Part shown: piece after piece, positions 34,029-41,373 of the stretch
Position numbering within the stretch: position 1 is the first letter of the stretch
How the letters are laid out: each line of letters begins with the position of its first letter
Assembly: GCF_000283655.1 (NCBI RefSeq)
Contig: NC_016622.1
Span: 1,314,501 to 1,378,500, forward strand
Source: Azospirillum lipoferum 4B
GTDB lineage: Bacteria > Pseudomonadota > Alphaproteobacteria > Azospirillales > Azospirillaceae
DNA: 64,000 nucleotides
Direction: 5' to 3'
Made by a program: the position numbers and the translations under genes
Notes under the pieces: model-generated
Told to the model about the DNA's origin: nothing
The model's database searches: none
The model's input: only the letters and a program-made list of their open reading frames with translations

Positions 34029-35797
34029 ACCAGCGCCGCCAGTTCGGCGGCCATACGCCCGGCGACCGAACGCCAGTCGCCGGGCGCCGGCTGCCGGAAC
34101 AGGCGGGCGGTCGGATACCATGGGCTGTCGTCGCGGCCGGCCATCCAGCGCCAGTCCGCCGAGAAGGGCAGCGCCACCCAAAGCGGCAGGCCGAGCGCGC
34201 CGGCCAGATGCGCCGGTCCGGTGCAGGACGACACCACCAAATCCAGATTCGCCATGATCGCCGCCGTATCGGCGAAATCGGCGATCTCCGGTGCCAGATC
34301 CGTGAAATTGCCGGGCATCGCTGCCTCGGCCAGATCGGCATGCCCTGGCCCCATCTGCATCCCGTAGAAGCGACAGCCCGGCACGTCGAGGAGCCCGCGC
34401 AAGCCGGCCAGCCGGGGAGAGCGCTGGTCGTCGCCGGGAAATCGCGGGTTGCCCGCCCAGACGAGGCCGACCCGAAGCCCTTTTGCTGCCGCAAGGCGCT
34501 CGCGCCAGAGTGCGACGCGCGCCGGATCGGCCCGCAGATAGGGAACGGTCGCCGGCACGTCGTCCACCACCGTGGCGAAGGCGCGCGGCAGGCTCATCAG
34601 CGGGCATTCCAGGTCGAAGGGAGGCAGCGGATCGCCCCGCGCGATCACCTGCGCCGGCCCGGCCATCCCGGCCATCCCGGCCATCCCGGCCATCAGGGGC
34701 AGGAGGGATGGCTGAACCTCCAGAACCACCCGGCCGCCGCGGGCCGCCACCAGCGGGACATAGCGCAGGAACTGCAACGTGTCGCCCAGCCCTTGTTCGG
34801 CATAGAGCAGGATGGTCCGGCCCTCCAACGCCTCCCCCTGCCATGTCGGTTGGGAGAAGCGACGCCAGGGCGGCTCGGCCCGGCTGTCATGGCGGCGCCA
34901 GTCGAACTCCGGCCAGCCGCCGGCGTAGTCGCCGGCCATCAGCCGGGCGAATCCGAGGTTCCAATGCAGCCCGGCATCCTGCGGCCGCTCGGCTAGCGCG
35001 CGCTCGAAATCGGCGGCGGCCTCATCCGGCCGGGCCATGGCGATCAGCGCGGTTCCGCGGGCCGCCCACAACGAAGGACCGGGCCGCTGCCGCGCGGCAT
35101 CGGCGAAAGCGTCCAGCGATTCGGGAAAGCGGCCGAGCTTCGCCAGCACCGCGCCCAACACCTCCCATGCCTCGCCGAAGTTGCGGTCGGCCATGAGCGA
35201 TTCGCGGGCTGCCGCTTCTGCATCGGTCCAGCGGCGTTGCGCGGCGAGAGCGGCGGCCAAGGTCGCGTGGGCGACGGCTGACCGGCCGTTCAGGCGCAAT
35301 GACCGGCGGGCACAGCATTCGGCCGCTTGCGAATCGCCCTGGGACAGGAGGACCGCCGCCCGGTTCACCAGGGCGGCGGCATGGTCCGGTGCCAGAACCA
35401 ACGCCTGTCCGGCAGCCGCCAGCGCCGCATCGTGCCGTCCCAGCCTGCGCAGGGCCGCGGACCGGCTGGCATGGGCATCGGCCAACTCCGGCATCAGGCG
35501 CAGCGCATGGCCATAGAGCCGCACCGCTGGCTCCACCGCACCGGCCGACTGCTCGGCCCCGGCAAGATTGGACCAGCCGCCGGCCGAGTCGGGGCGCAAT
35601 GCCACTGCAAGACGAAGCCGCCGCACCGCCGACTCCACTTGTCCCGTCTGTGCGGCCAGGACGCCGAGCAGCTGCATGGCGTCGGCATATTCCGGGTCGG
35701 CGCCCAGGATGCGGCGATAGATGTCCTCCGCCTCCGCCACCCGACCCGCCTGATGGTGGTCGAGTGCGATCAGCAGGGCCTGCGACAAAGTAACCAT
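34004..35797 (-). CDS. TPR-repeat protein with C-terminal glycosyltransferase-like domain
   Basis: A 597-aa protein. The first ~330 residues are tetratricopeptide repeats, with recurring patterns such as AEDIYRRILGADPEYADAMQLLG, VESAVRRLRLAVALRPD and DEAAADFERALAERPQD. The C-terminal part (YAEQGLGDTLQFLRYVPLV ... VGLVWAGNP ... LDLVVSSCTGPAHLAGALG) resembles the GT9/ADP-heptose-type domain often joined to TPRs. Substrate unknown. The start MVTLSQALLIALDHHQAGR at 35797 begins the first repeat. A 9-bp minisatellite encodes GMA repeats near residue 370. Confidence 0.85.
   Translation of the reverse strand: MVTLSQALLIALDHHQAGRVAEAEDIYRRILGADPEYADAMQLLGVLAAQTGQVESAVRRLRLAVALRPDSAGGWSNLAGAEQSAGAVEPAVRLYGHALRLMPELADAHASRSAALRRLGRHDAALAAAGQALVLAPDHAAALVNRAAVLLSQGDSQAAECCARRSLRLNGRSAVAHATLAAALAAQRRWTDAEAAARESLMADRNFGEAWEVLGAVLAKLGRFPESLDAFADAARQRPGPSLWAARGTALIAMARPDEAAADFERALAERPQDAGLHWNLGFARLMAGDYAGGWPEFDWRRHDSRAEPPWRRFSQPTWQGEALEGRTILLYAEQGLGDTLQFLRYVPLVAARGGRVVLEVQPSLLPLMAGMAGMAGMAGPAQVIARGDPLPPFDLECPLMSLPRAFATVVDDVPATVPYLRADPARVALWRERLAAAKGLRVGLVWAGNPRFPGDDQRSPRLAGLRGLLDVPGCRFYGMQMGPGHADLAEAAMPGNFTDLAPEIADFADTAAIMANLDLVVSSCTGPAHLAGALGLPLWVALPFSADWRWMAGRDDSPWYPTARLFRQPAPGDWRSVAGRMAAELAALVQRFKPSP
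34659..34694. repeat. Four tandem 9-bp repeats inside the TPR gene
   Basis: CCGGCCATC occurs four times in a row on the plus strand. Read on the coding strand it gives repeated Gly-Met-Ala. It is in frame, so changes in copy number would lengthen or shorten the protein without disrupting it. Confidence 0.9.
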
Positions 35798-35979
35798 CGG
35801 AACTCTTGTGTGTTGGCGGGAGCCGGCTGTGTTTCGGATCATGCGCCGCCGCCGCGGTGCCAGTCCAGTCGGGCACCGTCGCAAGCCGTCGCAAACGGTC
35901 ACAGAATCGGGATTTCCCCTGGATTGTCATGAGACTGACACATCGTTATTGTCCGCGCCGCTTTACCAAGGAGCGGATC

Positions 35980-36405
35980 ATGATCTCGCGCCCAGACCGG
36001 GCCTTTTCCATTCACGGCACCTGCCGGACGCGCGTTCTTGCCGCTGCGGCGCTCGTGCTGTCCCTGGGTTTCGGAATCCCGCCCGCACAGGCCAAGGAGG
36101 GCGCCAAGCCGAACGGCTGCCCCTGGGCACAGGACATCACGCTGGAAATCAACGGCAAGACCCTGACCCTGACGCAGGAGGCCTTCTCCGCCTCGACGTC
36201 CGAGCCTATCGAGATCGATCAGTTCAAGGTCTTCCCGCTGATCGACCAGCTGAAGCTGCGCATCATCGGCCCCAAGGGCCGCGAGTGGGAGGCGGCGCTG
36301 ACCCATCTGGTCAGCGGCAAGCGCTGCAGCGCCTTCTATGCCGGCAAACCCGCTCTGGTATCCGACACGGTGCGCGACCCGAACGAGCTGATTCTGAACC
36401 GCTAG
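35980..36405 (+). CDS. Secreted protein of unknown function
   Basis: A 141-aa protein with a long signal peptide (hydrophobic RVLAAAALVLSLGFGIPPAQA, cleavage likely after AQA at about residue 41). The ~100-residue mature part contains two cysteines (CPWAQD and KRCSAF), which could form one disulfide bond. No family is recognised. ATG 35980 has AAGGAG at good spacing. Upstream in-frame codons to 35806 are probably not translated. It is divergent from the TPR gene and probably periplasmic. Confidence 0.75.
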   Translation: MISRPDRAFSIHGTCRTRVLAAAALVLSLGFGIPPAQAKEGAKPNGCPWAQDITLEINGKTLTLTQEAFSASTSEPIEIDQFKVFPLIDQLKLRIIGPKGREWEAALTHLVSGKRCSAFYAGKPALVSDTVRDPNELILNR

Positions 36406-36422
36406 AACACCGGGACAGCCGC

Positions 36423-36866
36423 TCAGCGGCCGTCCAGCACCCCCGTCAGTTCGTCCAGCGCCGGATCGCCGCCCGGCACCAGCAGGGCCATGTTCCGGGC
36501 GGCCAGTTCAGCGCTTCCACCCGGTCGCGGCGTGAATCCGGCGGCGGCGAACAGCCGGTCCTGCTGGACCCGTTCGGCCTCAAGCTCCGCGGCCTTCATG
36601 CGGCGGTAGAATGCGTCGTCCTCATCCTTTGCCCGGCGGCGAAGGGCGCGCAGGGGGTAAACGACCTCCTCCCGCCAGCCGGAAACCGCCGAATCGATGC
36701 GGGCAAGCTCGGCCTCGGACAGGCGGACGCCGCACTCCAGCCCCGCCCAGGCGGCGAACAGCAGCACATTGACGTCCACCCCGCGGCGGTCCTGCAACGA
36801 CAGGCAAAGGGCCGGAACCCCCGACCGCCCATAGACGGCCAGGGAGAAGTCCCAGAACGGGTTCAC
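36423..36866 (-). CDS. TIGR02444/DUF2390 family protein
   Basis: A 147-aa soluble helical protein. NPFWDFSLAVYGRSGVPALCLSLQDRRGVDVNVLLFAAW at the N-terminus is the family signature. Function is unknown. The start is GTG at 36866, 8 nt after the phosphofructokinase stop codon, with GCGGGACG upstream. No ATG lies near the conserved beginning. It is co-oriented with, and very probably translated from the same message as, the phosphofructokinase gene. Confidence 0.85.
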   Translation of the reverse strand: MNPFWDFSLAVYGRSGVPALCLSLQDRRGVDVNVLLFAAWAGLECGVRLSEAELARIDSAVSGWREEVVYPLRALRRRAKDEDDAFYRRMKAAELEAERVQQDRLFAAAGFTPRPGGSAELAARNMALLVPGGDPALDELTGVLDGR

Positions 36867-36874
36867 CGTCCCGC

Positions 36875-37969
36875 TCAATCGCCGAAGCTGATGTTCAGGC
36901 CGCGGGCGGTCTTGACCAGCGCCCCGTCCAGCTCGACGCAGGAGTAATGCTCGATCGCCTCGGTGATCGGCACGTCGATGACGCCGCGATTCGACCAGGC
37001 GACCATGCGGTTGAACTTGCCCTCCGCGATCAGGTCGACGGCGTGGACGCCGAAGGCCGACGCGATCAGCCGGTCGCGCGGGCTGGGCATGCTGCCGCGC
37101 TGGACATGGCCCAGAACGGTGACGCGGGTCTCCGCCCCGGTGGCGTCGGCGATCTTCTCGCCGATATAGTCGCCGATGCCGCCATAGCGCTTCTCGCCGC
37201 CCTGCAGCACCTTCTTGACGCCGGTGCCCTCCAGCGTCTTCACCGCCTCCGACACCACGACGAGGGCGAAGTTGCGGCCGGTGTTGCGGACATCCTGGAT
37301 CTTGGCCGCGATGCTCTCGATGGAATAGGGGATTTCCGGGATCAGGATCACGTCGGCCCCGCCGGCGATGCCGGCCGCCAGCGCGATGTGGCCGGCGTCG
37401 CGGCCCATCACCTCCAGCACCATGACGCGGTGGTGGCTGGCGGCGGTGGGCTGCAGGCGGTCGAGCGCCTCCACCGCCACGGCGACGGCGGTGTCGTAGC
37501 CGACGGACACCTCGGTCTTGCCCAGGTCGTTGTCGATGGTCTTGGGCACGCCCACCATCGGGAAGCCGCCCTTCTGCGCCAGCTTGTGCAGGATGGCGAA
37601 GCTGCCGTCGCCGCCGATGCCGATCAGGGCGTCCAGGCCGAGTTCGCGGTAGCCGCCGATGATCTCGTCCGACCGGTCCTTCAGCGTGCCGTCGGGCATC
37701 GGATAGGCGAAGGGGTCGCCGCGGTTGGTCGTGCCCAGGATGGTGCCGCCCTGGCGCATCATGTGGCCGTCGACGGAGCCGAGGTCGAGCGTCTGGTACT
37801 GCACCGGGCGCTGCAGCAGGCCCTGGGTGCCTTCCTTGATTCCCAGCACCTGCCAGCCATAGCCGGTGGCGCGGTGGACCACCGCGCGGATGACGGCGTT
37901 CAGCCCGGCGCAGTCGCCGCCGCTGGTCAGGATGCCGATGCGCTTGCCGGCTTTCGTTGGGGCAGTCAT
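36875..37969 (-). CDS. 6-phosphofructokinase (group III / mixed-clade type)
   Basis: A 364-aa PfkA-superfamily kinase. The N-terminal RIGILTSGGDCAGLNAVIRAV and GIGGDGSFAI (residues ~117-126) bind the nucleotide. PKTIDNDL (~142-149) and EVMGRDAGHIALAAG are the substrate motifs. The position matching E. coli Gly104 is Gly122, typical of ATP users. The position matching Gly124 is Lys143, typical of the mixed and PPi-related clade. ATP is the more likely donor by that rule. It precedes the TIGR02444 gene. Confidence 0.92.
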   Translation of the reverse strand: MTAPTKAGKRIGILTSGGDCAGLNAVIRAVVHRATGYGWQVLGIKEGTQGLLQRPVQYQTLDLGSVDGHMMRQGGTILGTTNRGDPFAYPMPDGTLKDRSDEIIGGYRELGLDALIGIGGDGSFAILHKLAQKGGFPMVGVPKTIDNDLGKTEVSVGYDTAVAVAVEALDRLQPTAASHHRVMVLEVMGRDAGHIALAAGIAGGADVILIPEIPYSIESIAAKIQDVRNTGRNFALVVVSEAVKTLEGTGVKKVLQGGEKRYGGIGDYIGEKIADATGAETRVTVLGHVQRGSMPSPRDRLIASAFGVHAVDLIAEGKFNRMVAWSNRGVIDVPITEAIEHYSCVELDGALVKTARGLNISFGD

Positions 37970-38150
37970 TTTGGGTTTCCCGTCCCGTTCGCCTGTTTGT
38001 TGAAATCGGACACCATGTTACCGGAACAGGCATTTCCCGCAATCGTTGCCCGCATCCGCAAAGGTGGAATGCCGCCGCCGCAGGATCGCGGCGCTCCTCA
38101 TGTCCAAGGGATGAAACCGGCGGTTTGACGGTGCCGTCCCGCCGCAAATC

Positions 38151-38159
38151 TGGTATAGT
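38151..38159 (+). promoter_or_regulatory. Extended -10 element upstream of the YdcH-family gene
   Basis: TGGTATAGT is an extended -10 (TGn plus TATAGT at 38154-38159), about 79 nt before the ATG at 38238. TTGACG at 38125-38130 is 23 nt away, too far for a standard -35. Confidence 0.35.
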
Positions 38160-38237
38160 GAGGCCCGCCCAGCCAAAGGGCCACCCGCAAGAGCACCCCC
38201 GAACCATCCGGGGCAACGGCCACTTCCAACGGGCGCG

Positions 38238-38438
38238 ATGAACGAGCAAGAGATTTTGAAGGAAAAGCTGGCGAGCTTGCGCAGCGAGCACCGCGACCTG
38301 GACGACGTCATCGCCCGGCTTGCCGAACGTGCGCCCTATGACCAGCTGCAGATGCAGCGGCTGAAGAAGCGCAAGCTGATGCTGAAGGACCAGATCATGG
38401 TCCTGGAAAGCCGACTCCTGCCGGATATCATCGCGTAG
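38238..38438 (+). CDS. YdcH family protein (DUF465)
   Basis: A 66-aa coiled-coil protein. The LRSEHRDLDDVIARL and LKKRKLMLKDQIMVLE segments match DUF465. Function is unknown. The length is typical. Divergent from the phosphofructokinase gene, 268 nt apart. Several family members cluster with RNA or cell-envelope genes, but the context here gives no clue. Confidence 0.87.
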   Translation: MNEQEILKEKLASLRSEHRDLDDVIARLAERAPYDQLQMQRLKKRKLMLKDQIMVLESRLLPDIIA

Positions 38439-38462
38439 GCCGACGGCAGCGCTTTCATGCGC

Positions 38463-38623
38463 CGTCATCCCCGCGAAGGCGCTACGGGACGCACAGATCT
38501 CGGGGCGCTATTAAGTTCCTGGAACCAAAAGAACTTTGCGTCACCCCCGCGAAGGCGGGGAACCAGGAGACTCCGCATATCAGCGGCGGATGTGGCTGGA
38601 TTCCCGCCTTCGCGGGAATGACG
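38463..38623. repeat. Cluster of dispersed GTCATCCCCGCGAAGGC-type repeats
   Basis: Three copies of a palindromic element occur between the YdcH and haemoglobin genes. They are a half copy at 38463-38480, a full copy at 38539-38568 (CCCGCGAAGGCGGG core), and an inverted copy at 38598-38623 (TTCCCGCCTTCGCGGGAA core). This type of element is widespread in proteobacterial intergenic DNA. The last stem could also act as a terminator for either flanking gene. Confidence 0.8.
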
Positions 38624-38670
38624 GTCGATGTGGGAACAAGCTGTCTTCGGCCGAGGGTATGGGGCTTCCC

Positions 38671-39123
38671 TCACCCCTTCTTCGGCACCGTGAAGAACTG
38701 GATGCCCATCTGGAAGCTGCGGGCGATGTTCTCCGCCTTGCCGATCAGGAAGGCCGCGCCGTCGGGCGGGAAGAGTTCGTGGGCGGTCTCGCGGAACAGG
38801 CCCAGCCAGCGTTCGAAATGCTGCGGCTCCAGCCCCAGCGAGATATGGACCGGCATCGGGCGCCCGTCGTAACGCTGGGTCAGCAGGGCGATGGACGACC
38901 AGAAATCCATCATCTTGCGCAGATGCGGCTCCCAATCGGCGATGGCCCGGCCGAAGATGGGGCCAAGCACGTCATCCTTCATGATCTTGCCGTAGAAGGT
39001 CCGCACGAGCCTTTCGATCGACGCCTCGTCGATGCCGACGGTGGCCATCCGCTCCTCCGCCATGGCGGTGCGGATGTCGCGGCGCTCGTTGCGCTGGTCG
39101 TCGCTGGGAACGGTGTCGGTCAT
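38671..39123 (-). CDS. Group III truncated haemoglobin
   Basis: A 150-aa globin of the 2/2 fold. The family markers are IERLVRTFYGKIMKDDVLGPIF near the N-terminus, HLRKMMDFWSSIAL with the distal region, and HISLGLEPQHFERWLGLF with the proximal histidine. C-terminal MGIQFFTVPKKG is usual. Haem ligand binding or NO/O2 chemistry is likely, but the physiological role of group III is not settled. The 20-residue charged N-terminus is variable. It is divergent from purE. Confidence 0.9.
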   Translation of the reverse strand: MTDTVPSDDQRNERRDIRTAMAEERMATVGIDEASIERLVRTFYGKIMKDDVLGPIFGRAIADWEPHLRKMMDFWSSIALLTQRYDGRPMPVHISLGLEPQHFERWLGLFRETAHELFPPDGAAFLIGKAENIARSFQMGIQFFTVPKKG

Positions 39124-39272
39124 GCGATGGGTCCGGTCCGGAATTGCCTAGGGTCTATCCTGTTCATATGGGACGGCACCATAGGTGGAACCATGGTCCG
39201 CCGGAAGGGCCGGGATGTCGCAGCGGACGCGACGGATTCGCAATGCGGCGGGCCGCGGGCCGGCGCCGCCTC

Positions 39273-39300
39273 TGGACAGCGGCCCGACTCCACCTATAAT
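39273..39300 (+). promoter_or_regulatory. Promoter of purEK
   Basis: TGGACA (39273-39278) and the perfect -10 TATAAT (39295-39300) are separated by 16 nt. The predicted start is about 30 nt before the purE GTG. This is the closest match to the sigma-70 consensus noticed in the window. Confidence 0.7.
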
Positions 39301-39336
39301 GCGCCGCTTTCCGGACCTTGAGGAAAGCGCCACGCC

Positions 39337-39888
39337 GTGTCCGCCGAACACTCCCCGAACAGCGCCGTTCCGGCCAACGACATCGCGGCCGAAGGCGTTC
39401 AGCCGCAGGTCGGCATCATCATGGGCAGCCAGTCGGACTGGACCACCATGAAGCACGCCGCCGACACCCTCGCCGCGCTGGGCATCCCGCACGAGGTCCG
39501 CATCGTTTCCGCCCACCGCACGCCCCATCGGCTGGTGGAGTACGCCACCACCGCCAAGGCGCGCGGGCTGAAGGTGGTGATCGCCGGGGCCGGCGGGGCC
39601 GCCCATCTGCCGGGCATGGCCGCGTCGATGACGCCGCTGCCGGTCTTCGGCGTTCCGGTCGAAAGCCACGCGCTGAAGGGCATGGACAGCCTGCTGTCCA
39701 TCGTCCAGATGCCGGGCGGCGTACCGGTCGGCACTCTGGCCATCGGCAAGGCCGGCGCGATCAATGCCGCCCTGCTGGCCGGCTCTGTCATCGCGCTGAT
39801 GGACCCGGCGGTGGCCGAGGCACTGGATGGCTGGCGCGCCCGCCAGACCGCGGCGGTGGCCGAAGCGCCCGTCGACGACCCGACCTGA
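39337..39888 (+). CDS. purE: N5-carboxyaminoimidazole ribonucleotide mutase
   Basis: A 183-aa class I PurE of purine synthesis. It moves the carboxylate of N5-CAIR to C4, giving CAIR. The motifs [39 protein letters not shown] and [16 protein letters not shown] are intact. The start is a GTG at 39337 with GAGGAAAG further upstream. A later start would delete only the variable N-terminus. It lies 21 nt before purK. Confidence 0.95.
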   Translation: MSAEHSPNSAVPANDIAAEGVQPQVGIIMGSQSDWTTMKHAADTLAALGIPHEVRIVSAHRTPHRLVEYATTAKARGLKVVIAGAGGAAHLPGMAASMTPLPVFGVPVESHALKGMDSLLSIVQMPGGVPVGTLAIGKAGAINAALLAGSVIALMDPAVAEALDGWRARQTAAVAEAPVDDPT

Positions 39889-39909
39889 CAGCGAGAAGGC
39901 CCTACCGCC

Positions 39910-41034
39910 ATGACCGGCACTGCAAAGGGCGCCGCCCTGCCCCGTCTCGCCCCCGGTTCCACCATCGGCATGCTGGGTGCCGGGCAGCTCGGCCGGATGA
40001 CGGCCCTGGCCGCCGCCCGGCTCGGCTACAAGACCCATGTCTATGCCCCCGACGCGGCGGACAGCCCGGCGGCGCAGGTCAGTGCCGCGGCGACCGTCGC
40101 CGATTGGAACGACCTGGACGCGCTGGAACGCTTCGCCCGTTCCGTCGACGTGGTGACGCTGGAGTGGGAGAATGTCCCCGTGGCGACGGCGGAGCATCTG
40201 CGCCGCTTCACCAACCTGCATCCCGGCCCGAATGTGCTGTCGGTGGCACAGGACCGCATCGCCGAAAAGAGCTTCGTCAACCGGCTCGGCATCGCGACGG
40301 CGCCCTGGCGCGCCGCGAACGGTGCCGACGAGGTCGCCCGCGCGGTGGCGGAGATCGGGCCGCGCTGCGTCCTGAAATCCACCCGCCTCGGCTATGACGG
40401 CAAGGGGCAGGCGCGGCTGGAGGCCGGCGGCGACCCGGCGGCGGCCTGGAGCGCCATCGGCGGCGGCAAGCCCGGCGTCGAGGGCATCGTCGAGGGCTTC
40501 GTCACCTTCGCCTGCGAGGTGTCGGTGATCGTCGCCCGCGGTGCCGATGGCGCGATGGTCGCCTATCCGGCGGTGGAGAACCGGCACAAGGACGGCATCC
40601 TCGACGTCACCATCGCCCCCGCCTCTTCGGACAAGGTGTCGGCGGCGACGGCGGCGGAAGCGGATCGCATCGCGCGGCGCATCGCCGAAGCGCTGGATCT
40701 CGTCGGCGTCCTGGCGGTGGAGATGTTCGTCACCGCGGACGGCGCCGTCCTGGTCAACGAGATGGCGCCGCGCCCGCACAATTCCGGACACTGGACCATG
40801 GACGCCTGCGCCACCTGCCAGTTCGAGCAGCTGGTGCGCGCGGTCTGCGGCCTGCCGCTGGGGTCGGTCGACCGGGTGGCCGCTGCCGAGATGACCAACC
40901 TGATCGGCGACGACGTGCTGCGCTGGCCGGAGCTGCTGGCGGAACCCGGCGCCCGCCTGCACCTGTACGGCAAGGCGGAAGCCCGGCCCGGCCGCAAGAT
41001 GGGCCATGTCAACCGGCTGTTCCCGCGCCGCTAA
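39910..41034 (+). CDS. purK: N5-carboxyaminoimidazole ribonucleotide synthase
   Basis: A 374-aa ATP-grasp enzyme that makes N5-CAIR from AIR, ATP and bicarbonate. The motifs GMLGAGQLGRMTALAAARLGY at the N-terminus, TLEWENVP, CVLKSTRLGYDGKGQ and NEMAPRPHNSGHWTMDAC are diagnostic. The C-terminal HLYGKAEARPGRKMGHVN is the usual ending. It directly follows purE and is followed by a terminator, so the pair is a compact purEK operon. Confidence 0.96.
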   Translation: MTGTAKGAALPRLAPGSTIGMLGAGQLGRMTALAAARLGYKTHVYAPDAADSPAAQVSAAATVADWNDLDALERFARSVDVVTLEWENVPVATAEHLRRFTNLHPGPNVLSVAQDRIAEKSFVNRLGIATAPWRAANGADEVARAVAEIGPRCVLKSTRLGYDGKGQARLEAGGDPAAAWSAIGGGKPGVEGIVEGFVTFACEVSVIVARGADGAMVAYPAVENRHKDGILDVTIAPASSDKVSAATAAEADRIARRIAEALDLVGVLAVEMFVTADGAVLVNEMAPRPHNSGHWTMDACATCQFEQLVRAVCGLPLGSVDRVAAAEMTNLIGDDVLRWPELLAEPGARLHLYGKAEARPGRKMGHVNRLFPRR

Positions 41035-41060
41035 GTCCCGTCTCCACCGGATCGAACCGA

Positions 41061-41095
41061 AGGCCCCGCGACCCCATGGTCGTCGGGGCCTTTTT
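41061..41095 (+). terminator. Intrinsic terminator of purEK
   Basis: A ~12-bp stem with one bulge (41061-41073 with 41078-41090) and a CCAT loop is followed by five T residues. It lies 27 nt past the purK stop. Confidence 0.85.
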
Positions 41096-41291
41096 GCGGG
41101 TCCGCTGCCCGTTATCGACCTCGTCTATTCATTGCGCGGCCGAAATGATCGCCCTGTGTTCGCGCAGGAGATAACTCCGATCCTGCAAGGACGGGAAGCG
41201 GCCGACCCGGCAGGTTCGGGTTCAGGGCGGAGACGTCACAAAAGGTCGCGTTTTCCTTGTGCCGAAGGTCATCGGCCACCGTCGGGCTTTT

Positions 41292-41334
41292 AACCGATGT
41301 CAACATTGGTTACTCTACGTCACTTTCCTATCGA
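41292..41334 (+). promoter_or_regulatory. Candidate promoter with dyad upstream of the EAL gene
   Basis: AACCGATGT and ACATTGGTT form an 8-of-9 dyad around CA (41292-41311). Its right end TTGGTT (41306-41311) could serve as -35, with TATCGA (41329-41334) 17 nt away. A regulator could thus compete with RNA polymerase. Neither hexamer is strong. The rest of 41096-41291 holds no gene that I can see. Confidence 0.35.
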
Positions 41335-41373
41335 AACTATCTAAACTTTGACGCAATTTGTAGCCGGACGACG

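Noticed and set aside
38125-38159. TTGACG and TATAGT as a standard -35/-10 promoter for the YdcH gene
   Set aside because: The spacing is 23 nt, far from the usual 16-18. Only the extended -10 was kept.
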